Part shown: in pieces, positions 48,070 to 58,539 of the stretch
Numbering within the stretch: the stretch's first letter is position 1
Layout of the letters: each line of letters starts with the position of its first letter
NCBI RefSeq assembly: GCF_002157895.1
Contig: NZ_CP021377.1
Coordinates: 3,348,001 to 3,412,000 of the forward strand
Direction of reading: 5' to 3'
Source of the DNA: Oceanisphaera profunda
GTDB lineage: Bacteria; Pseudomonadota; Gammaproteobacteria; Enterobacterales; Aeromonadaceae
Length of the DNA: 64,000 nt
Program-made: the position numbers and the translations under genes
The notes under the pieces: generated by a model
Database searches by the model: none
Told to the model about the DNA's origin: nothing
Seen by the model: only the letters and a program-made list of their open reading frames with translations

Positions 48070-48576
48070 ATGAGTAACGAGTTGACTAATAAAGATAACC
48101 CAAGGGTGTTGGTGGTGTGTTTAGGCAATATTTGTCGCTCACCTACCGCAGAGGCGGTGTTACGCCAGCGCGCTGCCAGTGCGGGCGTGGCGCTAACCGT
48201 TGATTCTGCCGGTACTTATGGCGGACATGCAGGTGCCACACCCGATGCGCGCTCGCGGGCGGCAGGGGAGCGCCGAGGATATGACTTTAGCGGTATTCAT
48301 TCACGCCAAGTTAAAGCCAGTGATTTTGTGGATTTCGATATCATCTTGGCGGCGGATCGCAGTAATTTAGCGGATCTTAAAGCGCTGTGCCCCGCAGAGC
48401 ATCAACATAAAATTATGCTGCTGCTAAGTTTTAATGGCGATGGCGAACAAGACACTAAGCAAGACGCCCAGCAAGAAGTGCCGGACCCGTATTACGGCGG
48501 CGAGCAAGGCTTTGAGCAGGTGCTGGATCTTATTGAATCAGCCTGCGATGGCTTGTTAGCGCAATACGCTAAGTGA
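48070..48576 (+). CDS. low-molecular-weight protein tyrosine phosphatase
   Basis: A 168-residue cytoplasmic phosphatase. The P-loop C-L-G-N-I-C-R-S has the nucleophile Cys 17 and Arg 23, and the general-acid Asp is in V-P-D-P-Y-Y-G. No capsule or exopolysaccharide genes (wza, wzc) lie nearby, so this is the stand-alone type. A short polar insert (E-Q-D-T-K-Q-D-A-Q-Q) precedes the Asp loop. An arsenate reductase role is unlikely, because that job is filled by the gene at 32938 and the second Cys pair is missing. Confidence 0.92.
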   Translation: MSNELTNKDNPRVLVVCLGNICRSPTAEAVLRQRAASAGVALTVDSAGTYGGHAGATPDARSRAAGERRGYDFSGIHSRQVKASDFVDFDIILAADRSNLADLKALCPAEHQHKIMLLLSFNGDGEQDTKQDAQQEVPDPYYGGEQGFEQVLDLIESACDGLLAQYAK

Positions 48577-48598
48577 TATTAAGGATAAAGATCTATCA

Positions 48599-48729
48599 GC
48601 AACGGAATCCACGGAACAATAGAGATCAGATCGAAAAGAGCCAAATTATTGAGGGGTAAGGTCTTAACCCTCTATAGGTCAATCACTTATTGCCCTTGAA
48701 CTTGTCCGTGGGTTCCGCGTTCTTCCGTT
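48599..48729. repeat. palindromic intergenic element, family B copy 3
   Basis: A 131-base element. The left end starts GCAACGGAATCCACGGAAC; the right end in reverse starts GCAACGGAAGAACGCGGAAC. The two variants at its ends are the same two seen at the ends of copy 1 (17603-17795), but swapped. Confidence 0.75.
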
Positions 48730-48909
48730 GCAAAAAATATCTTAAAGCTCTTTGTTATGAAAAGCGCGGATGAAACGAGAGCTACACACCTGTTGAGTCG
48801 TACTGCTTATACCAAACACACTAAATAATCGTTCTATTTAAGATCGACATAAAAGCCCCATAGCATAGCTAACTAAAGCAGGCTTCTACAAAAAGCGTGT
48901 GTTGTAGTC

Positions 48910-49010
48910 CACCCACTTGTTCGGTGGTCCTGCGAAGCAGGATGGTTTTAATAACAAAACCCAAACCGTGCCGATACTCTTTACCTACCAACAAGGTGGG
49001 CACACTACAA
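48910..49010. repeat. palindromic intergenic element, family A copy 2
   Basis: TTGTAG ... CTACAA ends; hairpins CCACC-CACTTGTTC-GGTGG and TCCTGC-GAA-GCAGGA. The layout is identical to copy 1 at 5393-5492 with paired base changes. Confidence 0.75.
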
Positions 49011-49087
49011 AAAACAATCACATTAAATCCAGCTGTCAGGTTGACCAAATAATTAATGCGATTGGTATTAAACCACCAGTCTCAGAC

Positions 49088-49957
49088 TTAACTAAGAGAC
49101 TCGCTCAAAAAATCCAGTAACATCCGCACCTTGGGCGACAGATGGCGGTTGTGGGGATACAGTGCCCAAATACCGTCGTCCGGCTCTTGATAAAGCTCTA
49201 ATAAGGGGATCAGTTGCCCTGCATCCAGCGCTGGCTGCACATAGTAATCTGGCAACTGCACTATGCCGATGCCTTTTAGCGCGGCATCCAACAAGGCCCA
49301 GCCGCTGTCGCAGCGGATATTGCCTTTTACCCGTATATTGCGCGCCTTGCCTTGCTCCTGAAAACGCCAGTAATCCAAATTACCCTGCAAGCAATTATGT
49401 TGCTCCAGCTCCGATAACGAGTGGGGCACACCATAGGTCGACAAATAATCTGGCGAAGCACACACATACTGAGTACGAGAAGACAGCCGCTTGGCCATCA
49501 TGCTGGAGTCTTCCAGTTTGCCTAGGCGCACCGCTAAGTCGTAGCCCTCCGCCACCAAATCTAGCTTCTGGTTAGTCAGGTTCATCTGCACCTCTAACTC
49601 GGGATAACGCAGCACAAAATCGTTGACCAAGGGCGCTATGGTTTTTTCACCGAAGGTGATGGGGGCCGTTAGTTTTAATTTGCCTTTGGGTGCCAGCTGT
49701 AAATTAGTGATGGTGCGCTCAGCTTCTTCTAGCCCGTCGAGCACTTGCCGGCAGTGCTGATAATAGATTTGCCCAGCTTCCGTCACCGACACCTTGCGAG
49801 TGGTACGGTAAAACAACTTGGTCGACAATCGTCCTTCCAGCGCGCTTACCTGACGACTCACCTGTGCGGTAGAAATCCCCAATCTTTTGGCCGCTTGGGT
49901 AAAGCTTTCTACCTCGGCTACTGCCACAAACTCACTCACTCCTTCCCAGATAAACAT
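49088..49957 (-). CDS. LysR-family transcriptional regulator
   Basis: A 289-residue regulator with an N-terminal winged helix (F-T-Q-A-A-K-R-L-G-I-S-T-A-Q-V-S-R-Q-V-S-A-L-E) and a periplasmic-binding-protein-like effector domain (L-K-L-T-A-P-I-T-F-G onward), closest in style to the CrgA/AaeR-like group. It is divergent from frmA across a 594-base gap that contains a 7-6-7 inverted repeat, so control of the formaldehyde genes is a fair inference. The effector is unknown. Confidence 0.9.
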   Translation of the reverse strand: MFIWEGVSEFVAVAEVESFTQAAKRLGISTAQVSRQVSALEGRLSTKLFYRTTRKVSVTEAGQIYYQHCRQVLDGLEEAERTITNLQLAPKGKLKLTAPITFGEKTIAPLVNDFVLRYPELEVQMNLTNQKLDLVAEGYDLAVRLGKLEDSSMMAKRLSSRTQYVCASPDYLSTYGVPHSLSELEQHNCLQGNLDYWRFQEQGKARNIRVKGNIRCDSGWALLDAALKGIGIVQLPDYYVQPALDAGQLIPLLELYQEPDDGIWALYPHNRHLSPKVRMLLDFLSESLS

Positions 49958-51679
<1,722 letters not shown>

Positions 51680-52007
51680 CAGCAACAAAAGCGTATTTTA
51701 AAACGAGCTTAGAGGCCGTATTAGATAAATAGACGGTCTCTGCTCTACGAATAAAGGCATAACATGAGTACTTAATACTCATTGTTGCACAGAGCTGTTT
51801 TCTTAAATGTCATTGTTACTCACGAACAAAAGTAAATTGATGTTTCAGCTCTTATTATTGCTGATAAAAAATATAAACTGTCCTCAGCGAATAAGGTGAA
51901 AATAAGAGTAACGGCTCTATATATAAAATAATAAAAGTAATTTTCTATTATTCGGTAATTTTTTAGCAGCATTCACATGTGTAATAAACCACCATAAGGT
52001 AATTAAA
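51680..52007. other. intergenic region
   Basis: 328 AT-rich bases between frmA and the EutQ-like gene. A weak hairpin (AGAGGCCGT / ACGGTCTCT, 51711-51741) follows frmA without a T run, so read-through is possible. The next gene may have its own promoter here. Confidence 0.45.
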
Positions 52008-52424
52008 ATGACTCAGTCAGTTAACGAAAACAACATCACCAAACTTGCTCAAGAGCCTGGTATTCAACTGTTTAAGGCTGGCACCTTCAAGCTAAATGAA
52101 CTGGCCGGTTTACTTGAAGTTAATAACTTGAAAAGCCAGATGGCAGAATTAACCGTTACTGATAATTCAGATGGCCTGACGGTGGGTTTCTTTGCCATGC
52201 AGCCCGGCGTTGAGTTTGAATTTGTTTATGAATTTGTAGAATATAAGGTCATTACCAAAGGCAAGATTGTGATGCGCGACTTACAAGGCAATAAATATGT
52301 AGCCGAAGTCGGTGACGTTGTTCTGTTCACCCCTAATGTTACCGTTATTTTTGACGGCGAAAGCGATGGTGAGGCTGTTTATACCGCTCACCGCACCGCA
52401 GCAGACATGTTTGCACCTAAATAA
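52008..52424 (+). CDS. EutQ-like cupin protein
   Basis: A 138-residue small cupin related in style to EutQ/DUF861 proteins: V-G-F-F-A-M-Q-P-G-V-E-F-E-F-V-Y-E, then V-I-T-K-G-K-I-V-M-R-D, and G-D-V-V-L-F-T-P-N-V-T-V-I-F. The usual metal-ligand histidines are replaced (F-V-Y-E-F-V-E-Y), so metal binding is doubtful. Lying between frmA and fghA, it may act on a glutathione or aldehyde intermediate; that is inference only. No ethanolamine genes are nearby. Confidence 0.78.
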   Translation: MTQSVNENNITKLAQEPGIQLFKAGTFKLNELAGLLEVNNLKSQMAELTVTDNSDGLTVGFFAMQPGVEFEFVYEFVEYKVITKGKIVMRDLQGNKYVAEVGDVVLFTPNVTVIFDGESDGEAVYTAHRTAADMFAPK

Positions 52425-52453
52425 ATCATCCATACATTATAGAGAGTAATACA

Positions 52454-52837
52454 ATGAGCATATTTACCCACGTAACCGTAGGCACCAACGATCTTAACCA
52501 GGCTCGCGCCTTCTATGACACCGTATTAGGCACTTTGGGCCTTAAGCGCATCGCCGATCTGGATGAAAACGGTTCAATCTGGGGCGTAGATGCACCTTCT
52601 TTCTTTGTGCTGAAGCCTGCCAACGGCCAGCCTGCAACTGTCGGTAACGGCGTAACGGTTAGCTTCGAAGCGCCTGACCGTGCATCAATCGACGCTTTCC
52701 ATGCGGCGGCTTTAGCGGCCGGTTGCCCTGATGAAGGCGCACCCGCTACTCGCGATTGGGCACCTAATGCCTATGCTGCTTACACCCGCGATTTAGACGG
52801 CAACAAACTTGCCGTCTATTGCTTCAAGCCTGCATAA
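52454..52837 (+). CDS. VOC family (glyoxalase-like) protein
   Basis: A 127-residue vicinal oxygen chelate protein: opening F-T-H-V-T-V-G-T-N-D-L-N-Q-A-R-A-F-Y and closing Y-T-R-D-L-D-G-N-K-L-A-V-Y. GAGAG lies at good distance from the ATG, 29 bases after the EutQ-like gene, so the two are likely one unit. Glyoxalase-like folds often act on glutathione adducts, in keeping with its place between frmA and fghA, but its substrate is unknown. The last codons begin a 23-bp tandem repeat. Confidence 0.82.
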   Translation: MSIFTHVTVGTNDLNQARAFYDTVLGTLGLKRIADLDENGSIWGVDAPSFFVLKPANGQPATVGNGVTVSFEAPDRASIDAFHAAALAAGCPDEGAPATRDWAPNAYAAYTRDLDGNKLAVYCFKPA

Positions 52838-52883
52838 CCGTTTGCTTAAAACCTGCATAGCGTCCTGCTTCAAGCTTGCATAA
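52820..52883. repeat. 23-bp tandem repeat at the end of the VOC gene
   Basis: TGCTTCAAGCCTGCATAA at 52820 recurs in altered form at 52843 and 52866. The first copy is the end of the coding region including the stop codon. Confidence 0.75.
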
Positions 52884-53180
52884 TTGCCAGCTGTTAGGCC
52901 TTCGCTTTGCAGCATAATAAATGCGGCCAGAAAGCCTAACCGGCTTTCTGGCCGTTGCGTTATGTACATCCCGCAGCTCTATACGTTATTACATTCTAGC
53001 CAAAGCTTTTCACTACCAGACCTCCACCAAAGCCCCTTGTGACGCTCAGTAAATAGCATCTTCCCCATTATTGTTACTCATTGGTAAAGGTTATTTAATA
53101 TATCTGGTCATTATCATTAGCACGAAATCGAATATAATATCGCCATTGCCCCCGTGGCACTTGTATTTTTGGAGATTCCA
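52838..53180. other. intergenic region
   Basis: 343 bases with the tail of the tandem repeat, a strong hairpin (52924-52954) and the presumed fghA promoter; TATAAT-like sequence occurs at about 53132. Confidence 0.5.
52924..52954 (+). terminator. strong hairpin, probable terminator
   Basis: CGGCCAGAAAGCC, loop TAACC, GGCTTTCTGGCCG: an exact 13-bp stem after the VOC gene. No proper T run follows, so it may be Rho-assisted or only protect the mRNA end. Confidence 0.6.
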
Positions 53181-54020
53181 ATGAGTATTGAAAACCTGAG
53201 CTGCAATAAGAGCTTTGGTGGCTGGCACAAACAATATAGCCATTATTCAGACACCCTTAATTGCACCATGCGCTTTGCCATTTATCTGCCGCCGCAGGTA
53301 TCAATCGGTGATAAGGTGCCCGCCTTATATTGGCTGTCTGGCCTCACCTGCACCGATGAAAATTTCATGCAAAAAGCCGGTGCCCAGCGCATTGCTGCCG
53401 AGCTGGGCATGGCCATTATTGTGCCAGACACCAGCCCCCGCGGCGCTGAAGTCGCGGATGACGACAGCTACGATCTGGGCAAGGGGGCGGGCTTCTACGT
53501 TAACGCCACCGAGGCACCTTGGAATCGGCATTATCGCATGTACGACTATGTGCTGAACGAACTGCCGGCACTGGTCGAGTCCATGTTTCCGCTCAACGAT
53601 CAGCGTTCCATCTCCGGTCACTCCATGGGTGGCCACGGTGCCTTGGTATTGGCTATGCGCAACCCTGAACGTTATCGTTCGGTGTCAGCCTTCAGCCCCA
53701 TCAGCAACCCAGTTAATTGCCCCTGGGGCAAGAAGGCGTTTAATGCTTACTTGGGCAAAGACACCGCCGCGTGGGCCGATTATGACGCCAGCTTGCTGAT
53801 GCGCCAAGCCAGCCAGTTTGTGCCTGTACTAGTGGATCAAGGTGAGGCCGATGATTTTCTCACCGAGCAGCTTAAGCCAGAAACACTGGAAGCCGCCGCC
53901 AGCCACAGCGGTTACCCGCTAGCGCTAAATCGGCGGGAAGGCTATGATCATAGCTATTACTTTATCGCCAGTTTTATCGAGCAGCACCTGCGCTTTCATG
54001 CCGAGCACCTCACTCGCTAA
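53181..54020 (+). CDS. fghA: S-formylglutathione hydrolase
   Basis: Hydrolyses S-formylglutathione to formate and glutathione, the second step after FrmA. The 279-residue esterase-D-type alpha/beta hydrolase has its nucleophile Ser 148 in G-H-S-M-G-G, an Asp in Q-G-E-A-D-D-F, and the His in Y-D-H-S-Y-Y-F. W-L-S-G-L-T-C-T-D-E-N-F is the usual oxyanion-loop region. The start at 53181 has GGAG 6 bases upstream and family length; TG at 53154 would extend it without support. Confidence 0.95.
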   Translation: MSIENLSCNKSFGGWHKQYSHYSDTLNCTMRFAIYLPPQVSIGDKVPALYWLSGLTCTDENFMQKAGAQRIAAELGMAIIVPDTSPRGAEVADDDSYDLGKGAGFYVNATEAPWNRHYRMYDYVLNELPALVESMFPLNDQRSISGHSMGGHGALVLAMRNPERYRSVSAFSPISNPVNCPWGKKAFNAYLGKDTAAWADYDASLLMRQASQFVPVLVDQGEADDFLTEQLKPETLEAAASHSGYPLALNRREGYDHSYYFIASFIEQHLRFHAEHLTR

Positions 54021-54186
54021 TGCATAACTGTTAGTGCATATTTGCCAGTGCCTAGGCTCCGAAGAACTCCTCTTCGGGGCTATTAGCCTGCGGTCCTGCA
54101 GCACCACCAACTACACTTGAAATACTTCCTGTATTGACCACGCTAGTTAACTCAACACTCACCAATTTCATCATTTGGAGGCTGAC

Positions 54187-55113
54187 ATGATCGTTCGGCA
54201 AAAATCGCATGGGCTTAAGCTGTTTTTTACCCTGCGCGGCTCTGTCATCCCGCAGATTTATCCCCAAATTTTGCTGATCACTCTGCTCAGTGTCTTAATA
54301 GCCGGCATTCAGCATTGGTTTCCCGGTTTTTTCTCCTCTTACGACACGGCTCCCTTCACCTTGCTGGGCGTTGCCTTGTCTCTGTTTCTCGGTTTTAGAA
54401 ACAACGCCAGCTACGCACGCTGGTGGGAGGCGCGAGAACAATGGGGGCAGTTGACCATCGATGCCCGTAGTCTGGCCCGCCAAGTGATCTCTTTTATGGA
54501 TGAGGAAACCGAGACCGGGCGGCACACCCAGCGGCGGATGATCCACCTGACCATCGCCTTTACCCACGCCTTGCGCCATCGGCTGCGTGACACCTCGCCT
54601 TGGCAAGACGTCGACCGTTTTGTAGAGCCAGAGCATCACGCCAGCCTGCGTCAGGCGCAAAACCTGCCCGAGTACCTGCTGCGGCTGATGGGTAAGAAGG
54701 TTGGTTACAGTCGGCGCCAGCGATTATTATCGGAATTTTTGGTGCAGAGCATGGACGAACGGCTCACCTCTATGGCGGGAGTATTGGCCGCCTGCGAGCG
54801 CATTCAGAATACGCCGCTGCCGTTTGCCTACACGCTATTGGTGCATCGCACTACCTATCTATATTGCTTTATGCTGCCCTTTGGCTTGGTCTCATCACTG
54901 GGCTGGGCCACTCCCTTAGTCTGTGCCGTAATCGCCTATACCTTCTTCGGCCTAGATGCCCTCAGTGAAGAGCTGGAACAACCTTTTGGCCTAGCCGCCA
55001 ACGATCTGCCACTGAGCGCGCTGTCGCGCACCATCGAAATCAACCTGCTGGAAGCACTAGAAGAAACCGAGCTTCCGCCCGCCATTATTCCCAAAGACGA
55101 CTGTTTGTCCTAG
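54187..55113 (+). CDS. bestrophin-family ion channel protein
   Basis: A 308-residue inner-membrane protein of the bestrophin/UPF0187 family. Family marks: L-F-L-G-F-R-N-N-A-S-Y-A-R-W-W-E-A-R after the second helix, and the late Y-T-F-F-G-L-D-A-L-S-E-E-L-E-Q-P-F-G. Bacterial members form pentameric cation or anion channels. GGAGG stands 8 bases before the ATG at 54187. Its link to the glutathione genes on each side is positional only. Confidence 0.92.
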   Translation: MIVRQKSHGLKLFFTLRGSVIPQIYPQILLITLLSVLIAGIQHWFPGFFSSYDTAPFTLLGVALSLFLGFRNNASYARWWEAREQWGQLTIDARSLARQVISFMDEETETGRHTQRRMIHLTIAFTHALRHRLRDTSPWQDVDRFVEPEHHASLRQAQNLPEYLLRLMGKKVGYSRRQRLLSEFLVQSMDERLTSMAGVLAACERIQNTPLPFAYTLLVHRTTYLYCFMLPFGLVSSLGWATPLVCAVIAYTFFGLDALSEELEQPFGLAANDLPLSALSRTIEINLLEALEETELPPAIIPKDDCLS

Positions 55114-55376
55114 GCACACTCCCACCTAACCGTCGATCACGGCCCACATTGTTACTGACAGTCAAAAGTCATTTGCACTATGGGGTCATTATCTCTTGCC
55201 GCAGAATAAATATAATGCCGTGTCTGCTATTACTCGTGCGGCAGCACGCGCGCATGGCTGAATTAACCAGGCTGGGTTAGCTACACAGGATTAGCAACAC
55301 TGGGTTTGCAGCACAAGCTTGGCAAAAAAGAGTAAGGCCGATTGGCCTGATTAATTGACTTGATACAGAGGTTTTT

Positions 55377-56918
55377 ATGACGCCATCCCTTACTCCGCAC
55401 CTGGCACAACTGGCCGATGCCGACTTGATCCGGCCGCTGGCCCATATTCGTCGTGGCATAGAAAAAGAAGCCTTGCGGGTCACGCCCAAAGGCCGGCTGT
55501 CCCAAGAGCCGCACCTGCACACACTGGGCTCGGCGCTCACGCACCCGCACATCACCACCGACTATTCAGAGTCGTTGTTGGAGTTTATTACGCCGCCCAG
55601 TGAACAGATTGGCGACACCCTCGGTTTTATGGAGCAGTTGCATCGTTATGCCGTCAGCCAGCTGGGGGATGAACATTTGTGGCCCGCCAGCATGCCCTGC
55701 GCCTTGCAGGGGAATAACAGCGTGCCCATTGCCGAATACGGTAGCTCTCGTTCGGGACAAATGAAGCACACCTACCGTCGCGGCCTAGATGTACGCTATG
55801 GCCGCATCATGCAAAGCATTGCCGGCATTCACTTCAACTTCTCTTTGCCCGACAGCTTCTGGCAGGGCTACCGAGAGTTGCTCGGCAGCCAAGATTCGCT
55901 GGCTGATTTTCGCTCGGCTCAGTATTTTGCATTAATCCGCAACTTTCAACGCTATGGCTGGCTGCTGCTTTATCTGTTTGGCGCCTCACCCGCGCTCAGC
56001 CGCTCCTTTATGGATGGCCGCCCGCACCAGCTGGCAAGCCTTGGCACCGACACCCTCTATCTGCCCTTTGCCACCTCGTTACGCATGAGCGGGTTAGGCT
56101 ACCAAAGCGATGCCCAGGCGGGCTTGAACATCAGCACCAACAGCTTGGCGGAATACGGCCGCGATCTCACTCGCGCCCTGAACACCCCCCACGCGCCCTA
56201 TACCCGCATCGGAGTCGAGGTTAACGGCGAAACCCGACAGCTAAACGACAATATTCTGCAGATAGAAAATGAGTATTACAGCGATATTCGCCCCAAGCGG
56301 GTAACCCATGCCGGCGAAACGCCGCTGCAGGCCATGGCTAACCGTGGCGTGGAATACATAGAAGTGCGCAACTTAGATATCAACCCTCTGCTGGCGCTGG
56401 GCATAGATGACACCCAAATACGTTTTCTGGATACCTTTTTACTGTTTTGCCTATTTCAAGACAGCCCAGAAATTGGCGAGCAGGAGCAACAGCGCCTGGC
56501 CCGCAACCAAACCCGCGTGACCGAGCAGGGCCGTCGGCCCGATCTGCTGCTCGAAACCGCCAGCGGCGAACTTAGCCGTGCAGCTTGGGGCGAGCAACTG
56601 TTTGCCGAGCTGGACGCCATCGCCCAGCTGTTGGACAAGGCCGGTAGTGGCTATGGTGCTGCGCTGCAGCACTATAAACCGCTGCTGCAACAGCCCGAAC
56701 TCACGCCCTCGGCCCGCATTCTGCAGCAACTGACCGCCACCGAGCAAAATTACACGGATTGGGTGCAAAACCGAGCCACCGAGCTGACGCAGCATTGGCA
56801 ACAAACCCCGCTTGAGCAAGAGCAAAGCCGCTATTTCACACAACTGGCCAGTTCATCATTGGCGGCACAATACGCATTGGAAGAGCAAGAAGCAGGCAGA
56901 TCGTTAATGGCGATGTGA
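55377..56918 (+). CDS. gshA: glutamate-cysteine ligase
   Basis: First step of glutathione synthesis, joining glutamate and cysteine with ATP. The 513-residue protein follows the proteobacterial GshA type: R-G-I-E-K-E-A-L-R-V near residue 28, D-Y-S-E-S-L-L-E-F-I-T, W-P-A-S-M-P-C, and Y-I-E-V-R-N-L-D-I-N-P. AGAGG precedes the ATG. gshB is not in the window. Its location near frmA/fghA suggests a local glutathione theme, though with separate transcription likely. Confidence 0.96.
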   Translation: MTPSLTPHLAQLADADLIRPLAHIRRGIEKEALRVTPKGRLSQEPHLHTLGSALTHPHITTDYSESLLEFITPPSEQIGDTLGFMEQLHRYAVSQLGDEHLWPASMPCALQGNNSVPIAEYGSSRSGQMKHTYRRGLDVRYGRIMQSIAGIHFNFSLPDSFWQGYRELLGSQDSLADFRSAQYFALIRNFQRYGWLLLYLFGASPALSRSFMDGRPHQLASLGTDTLYLPFATSLRMSGLGYQSDAQAGLNISTNSLAEYGRDLTRALNTPHAPYTRIGVEVNGETRQLNDNILQIENEYYSDIRPKRVTHAGETPLQAMANRGVEYIEVRNLDINPLLALGIDDTQIRFLDTFLLFCLFQDSPEIGEQEQQRLARNQTRVTEQGRRPDLLLETASGELSRAAWGEQLFAELDAIAQLLDKAGSGYGAALQHYKPLLQQPELTPSARILQQLTATEQNYTDWVQNRATELTQHWQQTPLEQEQSRYFTQLASSSLAAQYALEEQEAGRSLMAM

Positions 56919-57107
56919 ACGTGGCAGAAGCGGGATAAACACTGCGAACACCTGAGCAAAGTGCTATTTCAGAAGGCGCATGGCACATCAGTCCTGTGAG
57001 TAATGGCTGCCCGTCCTATGCTTTAGTCATAGACGAACCGCCAGAGAGCCCATGGCGAATGCGAGCTTCATTGGATAGCGTGTGACTAAAAAGTACAGGT
57101 GACGATT

Positions 57108-57353
57108 ATGATGACGATAGAGTTATTCACGGCACTCTTGGGTTGGTCGTTGGTTATCAACATTATCGTGCTGTTGTTTTCCACCCTTATGGTAGTGCTA
57201 ATGCGCGAGACTATCTCTAGTATTCATGCGCGGTTATTTTCGTTGAATAAACAGGATCTTGGCCGAGCTTATTTTCAGTATCTTGCCCAATATAAGATAG
57301 CGATTCTGGTATTGAATCTTGCCCCTTATATTGCGTTGAAAATCATCACTTAA
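57108..57353 (+). CDS. small two-helix membrane protein, function unknown
   Basis: An 81-residue protein with a hydrophobic helix at about 6-31 and a second at about 62-78, joined by a polar segment (H-A-R-L-F-S-L-N-K-Q-D-L-G-R-A-Y-F-Q-Y). It resembles a conserved group of small inner-membrane proteins found in gammaproteobacteria (DUF6868-like, from memory). The start at 57108 or 57111 fits AGGTGA upstream; GTG 57099 is also in frame. No function can be assigned. Confidence 0.72.
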   Translation: MMTIELFTALLGWSLVINIIVLLFSTLMVVLMRETISSIHARLFSLNKQDLGRAYFQYLAQYKIAILVLNLAPYIALKIIT

Positions 57354-57430
57354 TCGGCAGCACAAACAAGGTTAGTACCTGGCTCATTCACGCGTTATTC
57401 TAACGGCTCCACCATTTATAAGAAGCGCTT

Positions 57431-57769
57431 ATGTCATTACCAGCCTGCCCAAAATGCCATTCAGAGTATGTTTACCAAGATCAACAGCAGCTAATTTGCC
57501 CTGAGTGCGCCCATGAATGGGATCCGTCACACGCTGCAGCTGAAGAGGAGGCGCTCACCGCAAAAGATGCCAACGGCAGTTTGCTGGAAGAAGGCGATAA
57601 GATAACGCTGGCCAAAGATCTTAAGGTTAAAGGCAGCTCTTTGGTGCTAAAAATTGGCACCAAAGCGCTGATCAGACGCATAGTGGAAGGCAAAGACCAC
57701 GAGTTAGACTGCAAGGTGGACGGCGCCGGTGAAATGATGGTGACGGCCAAATTTGTGAAAAAATCCTAA
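57431..57769 (+). CDS. yjdM: zinc-ribbon protein of the YjdM (PhnA) family
   Basis: A 112-residue protein: an N-terminal zinc ribbon (C-P-K-C near 6-9 and C-P-E-C near 23-26), then a small beta domain (G-D-K-I-T-L-A-K-D-L-K-V-K-G-S-S). The family was once called PhnA, but a phosphonoacetate hydrolase activity does not apply to this protein; its real role is unknown. Complete and of normal length. No phosphonate genes are near. Confidence 0.92.
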   Translation: MSLPACPKCHSEYVYQDQQQLICPECAHEWDPSHAAAEEEALTAKDANGSLLEEGDKITLAKDLKVKGSSLVLKIGTKALIRRIVEGKDHELDCKVDGAGEMMVTAKFVKKS

Positions 57770-57870
57770 GGCGGTTATCTGTTTAGCACGGAAGGGTAAT
57801 AGCAGCGGCTCTGGTGTTTATCTCTCGCCGTCATCCTGATGACCATCAGGATCTCGCTTGTAGTCTTTAA

Positions 57871-57898
57871 AGACTCAAGACTCAAGACTCAAGACTCA
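57871..57898. repeat. 7-bp tandem repeat, AGACTCA x4
   Basis: Four exact AGACTCA units, with a partial fifth. Confidence 0.9.
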
Positions 57899-58037
57899 AG
57901 ATTAGAGATTATTTGCCACGCCTCTTTGTTTACGACAAGAGCAGAAAGCACGGAAAAATTAGGATCAGATCTGACAGGGCTTTTATTGGTACCTGATTAC
58001 GTATGAACCTCAGCCACAATGCTTACAAAGACGCACC

Positions 58038-58184
58038 GTAGAGGCCGCTTTAGCTGGCCGGTGGCGCGTAGCGCCACCAAAATCATCAAACCGCACGGCG
58101 TTTGCAAAAAAACTCCGAAAGCCACACCACGGTTAACAATGAAGTGGTTCGTAGTTTTTTTTGTTGCACAAAACCGGCCTCTAC
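58038..58184. repeat. 147-base inverted-repeat element with nested hairpins
   Basis: Outer arms GTAGAGGCCG and CGGCCTCTAC are exact complements. Nested inside are GGTGGCGC-GTA-GCGCCACC (58060-58078) and a pair AAAACTCCGAA.. / ..TTCGTAGTTTT. It could be a non-autonomous mobile element or a folded RNA. Confidence 0.6.
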
Positions 58185-58454
58185 ACATCGCTTGGCGGTG
58201 CATCACCAACAATAGCCACTTCCATATTTCATTTTGCCACGCATCTTGCTTATAATGCGAAGCTTCAATTGAGCCAAGTGCGTATCGCCGGTGCTGTCTC
58301 ATACAAGGAAGATGAGGCAGTAGTCGCCTGTAAGGCTCGGCGGTAGCCTGCTGTCGGCTCGCTAAAAACCACCGTCGACAGGACTTCGCACACCGAATCC
58401 TCCCTTGCGTATAAAGAAGCTATCTATTTGAGATTGGTATAAAGAGGAAACAGA

Positions 58455-58539
58455 GTCACCTCCCGCGACACGCCATAAACCCATCCATGGGGGCTCGGGA
58501 AATGCCATCCCTGGCATTGTCACGGTCATGGGAGGAGAC
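58455..58539. repeat. branched palindromic element
   Basis: An outer stem GTCACCTCCC / GGGAGGAGAC (one mismatch) encloses two hairpins: CCCAT-CC-ATGGG (58480-58491) and AATGCCA-TCCC-TGGCATT (58501-58518). The whole folds as a three-way junction on either strand. Confidence 0.6.

Larger units (their letters stand above)
48577..49087. other. intergenic region with two palindromic elements
   Basis: 511 bases between the phosphatase and lysR, both convergent. It holds family B copy 3 and family A copy 2, listed separately. No gene. Confidence 0.6.

Noticed and set aside
48070-48576. Second arsenate reductase
   Set aside because: It has the phosphatase P-loop but lacks the second Cys pair needed for the arsenate reductase relay.
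58019-58302. Overlapping open frames on both strands (79 and 101 residues)
   Set aside because: They lie over the inverted-repeat element, lack ribosome sites and show no protein-like composition.
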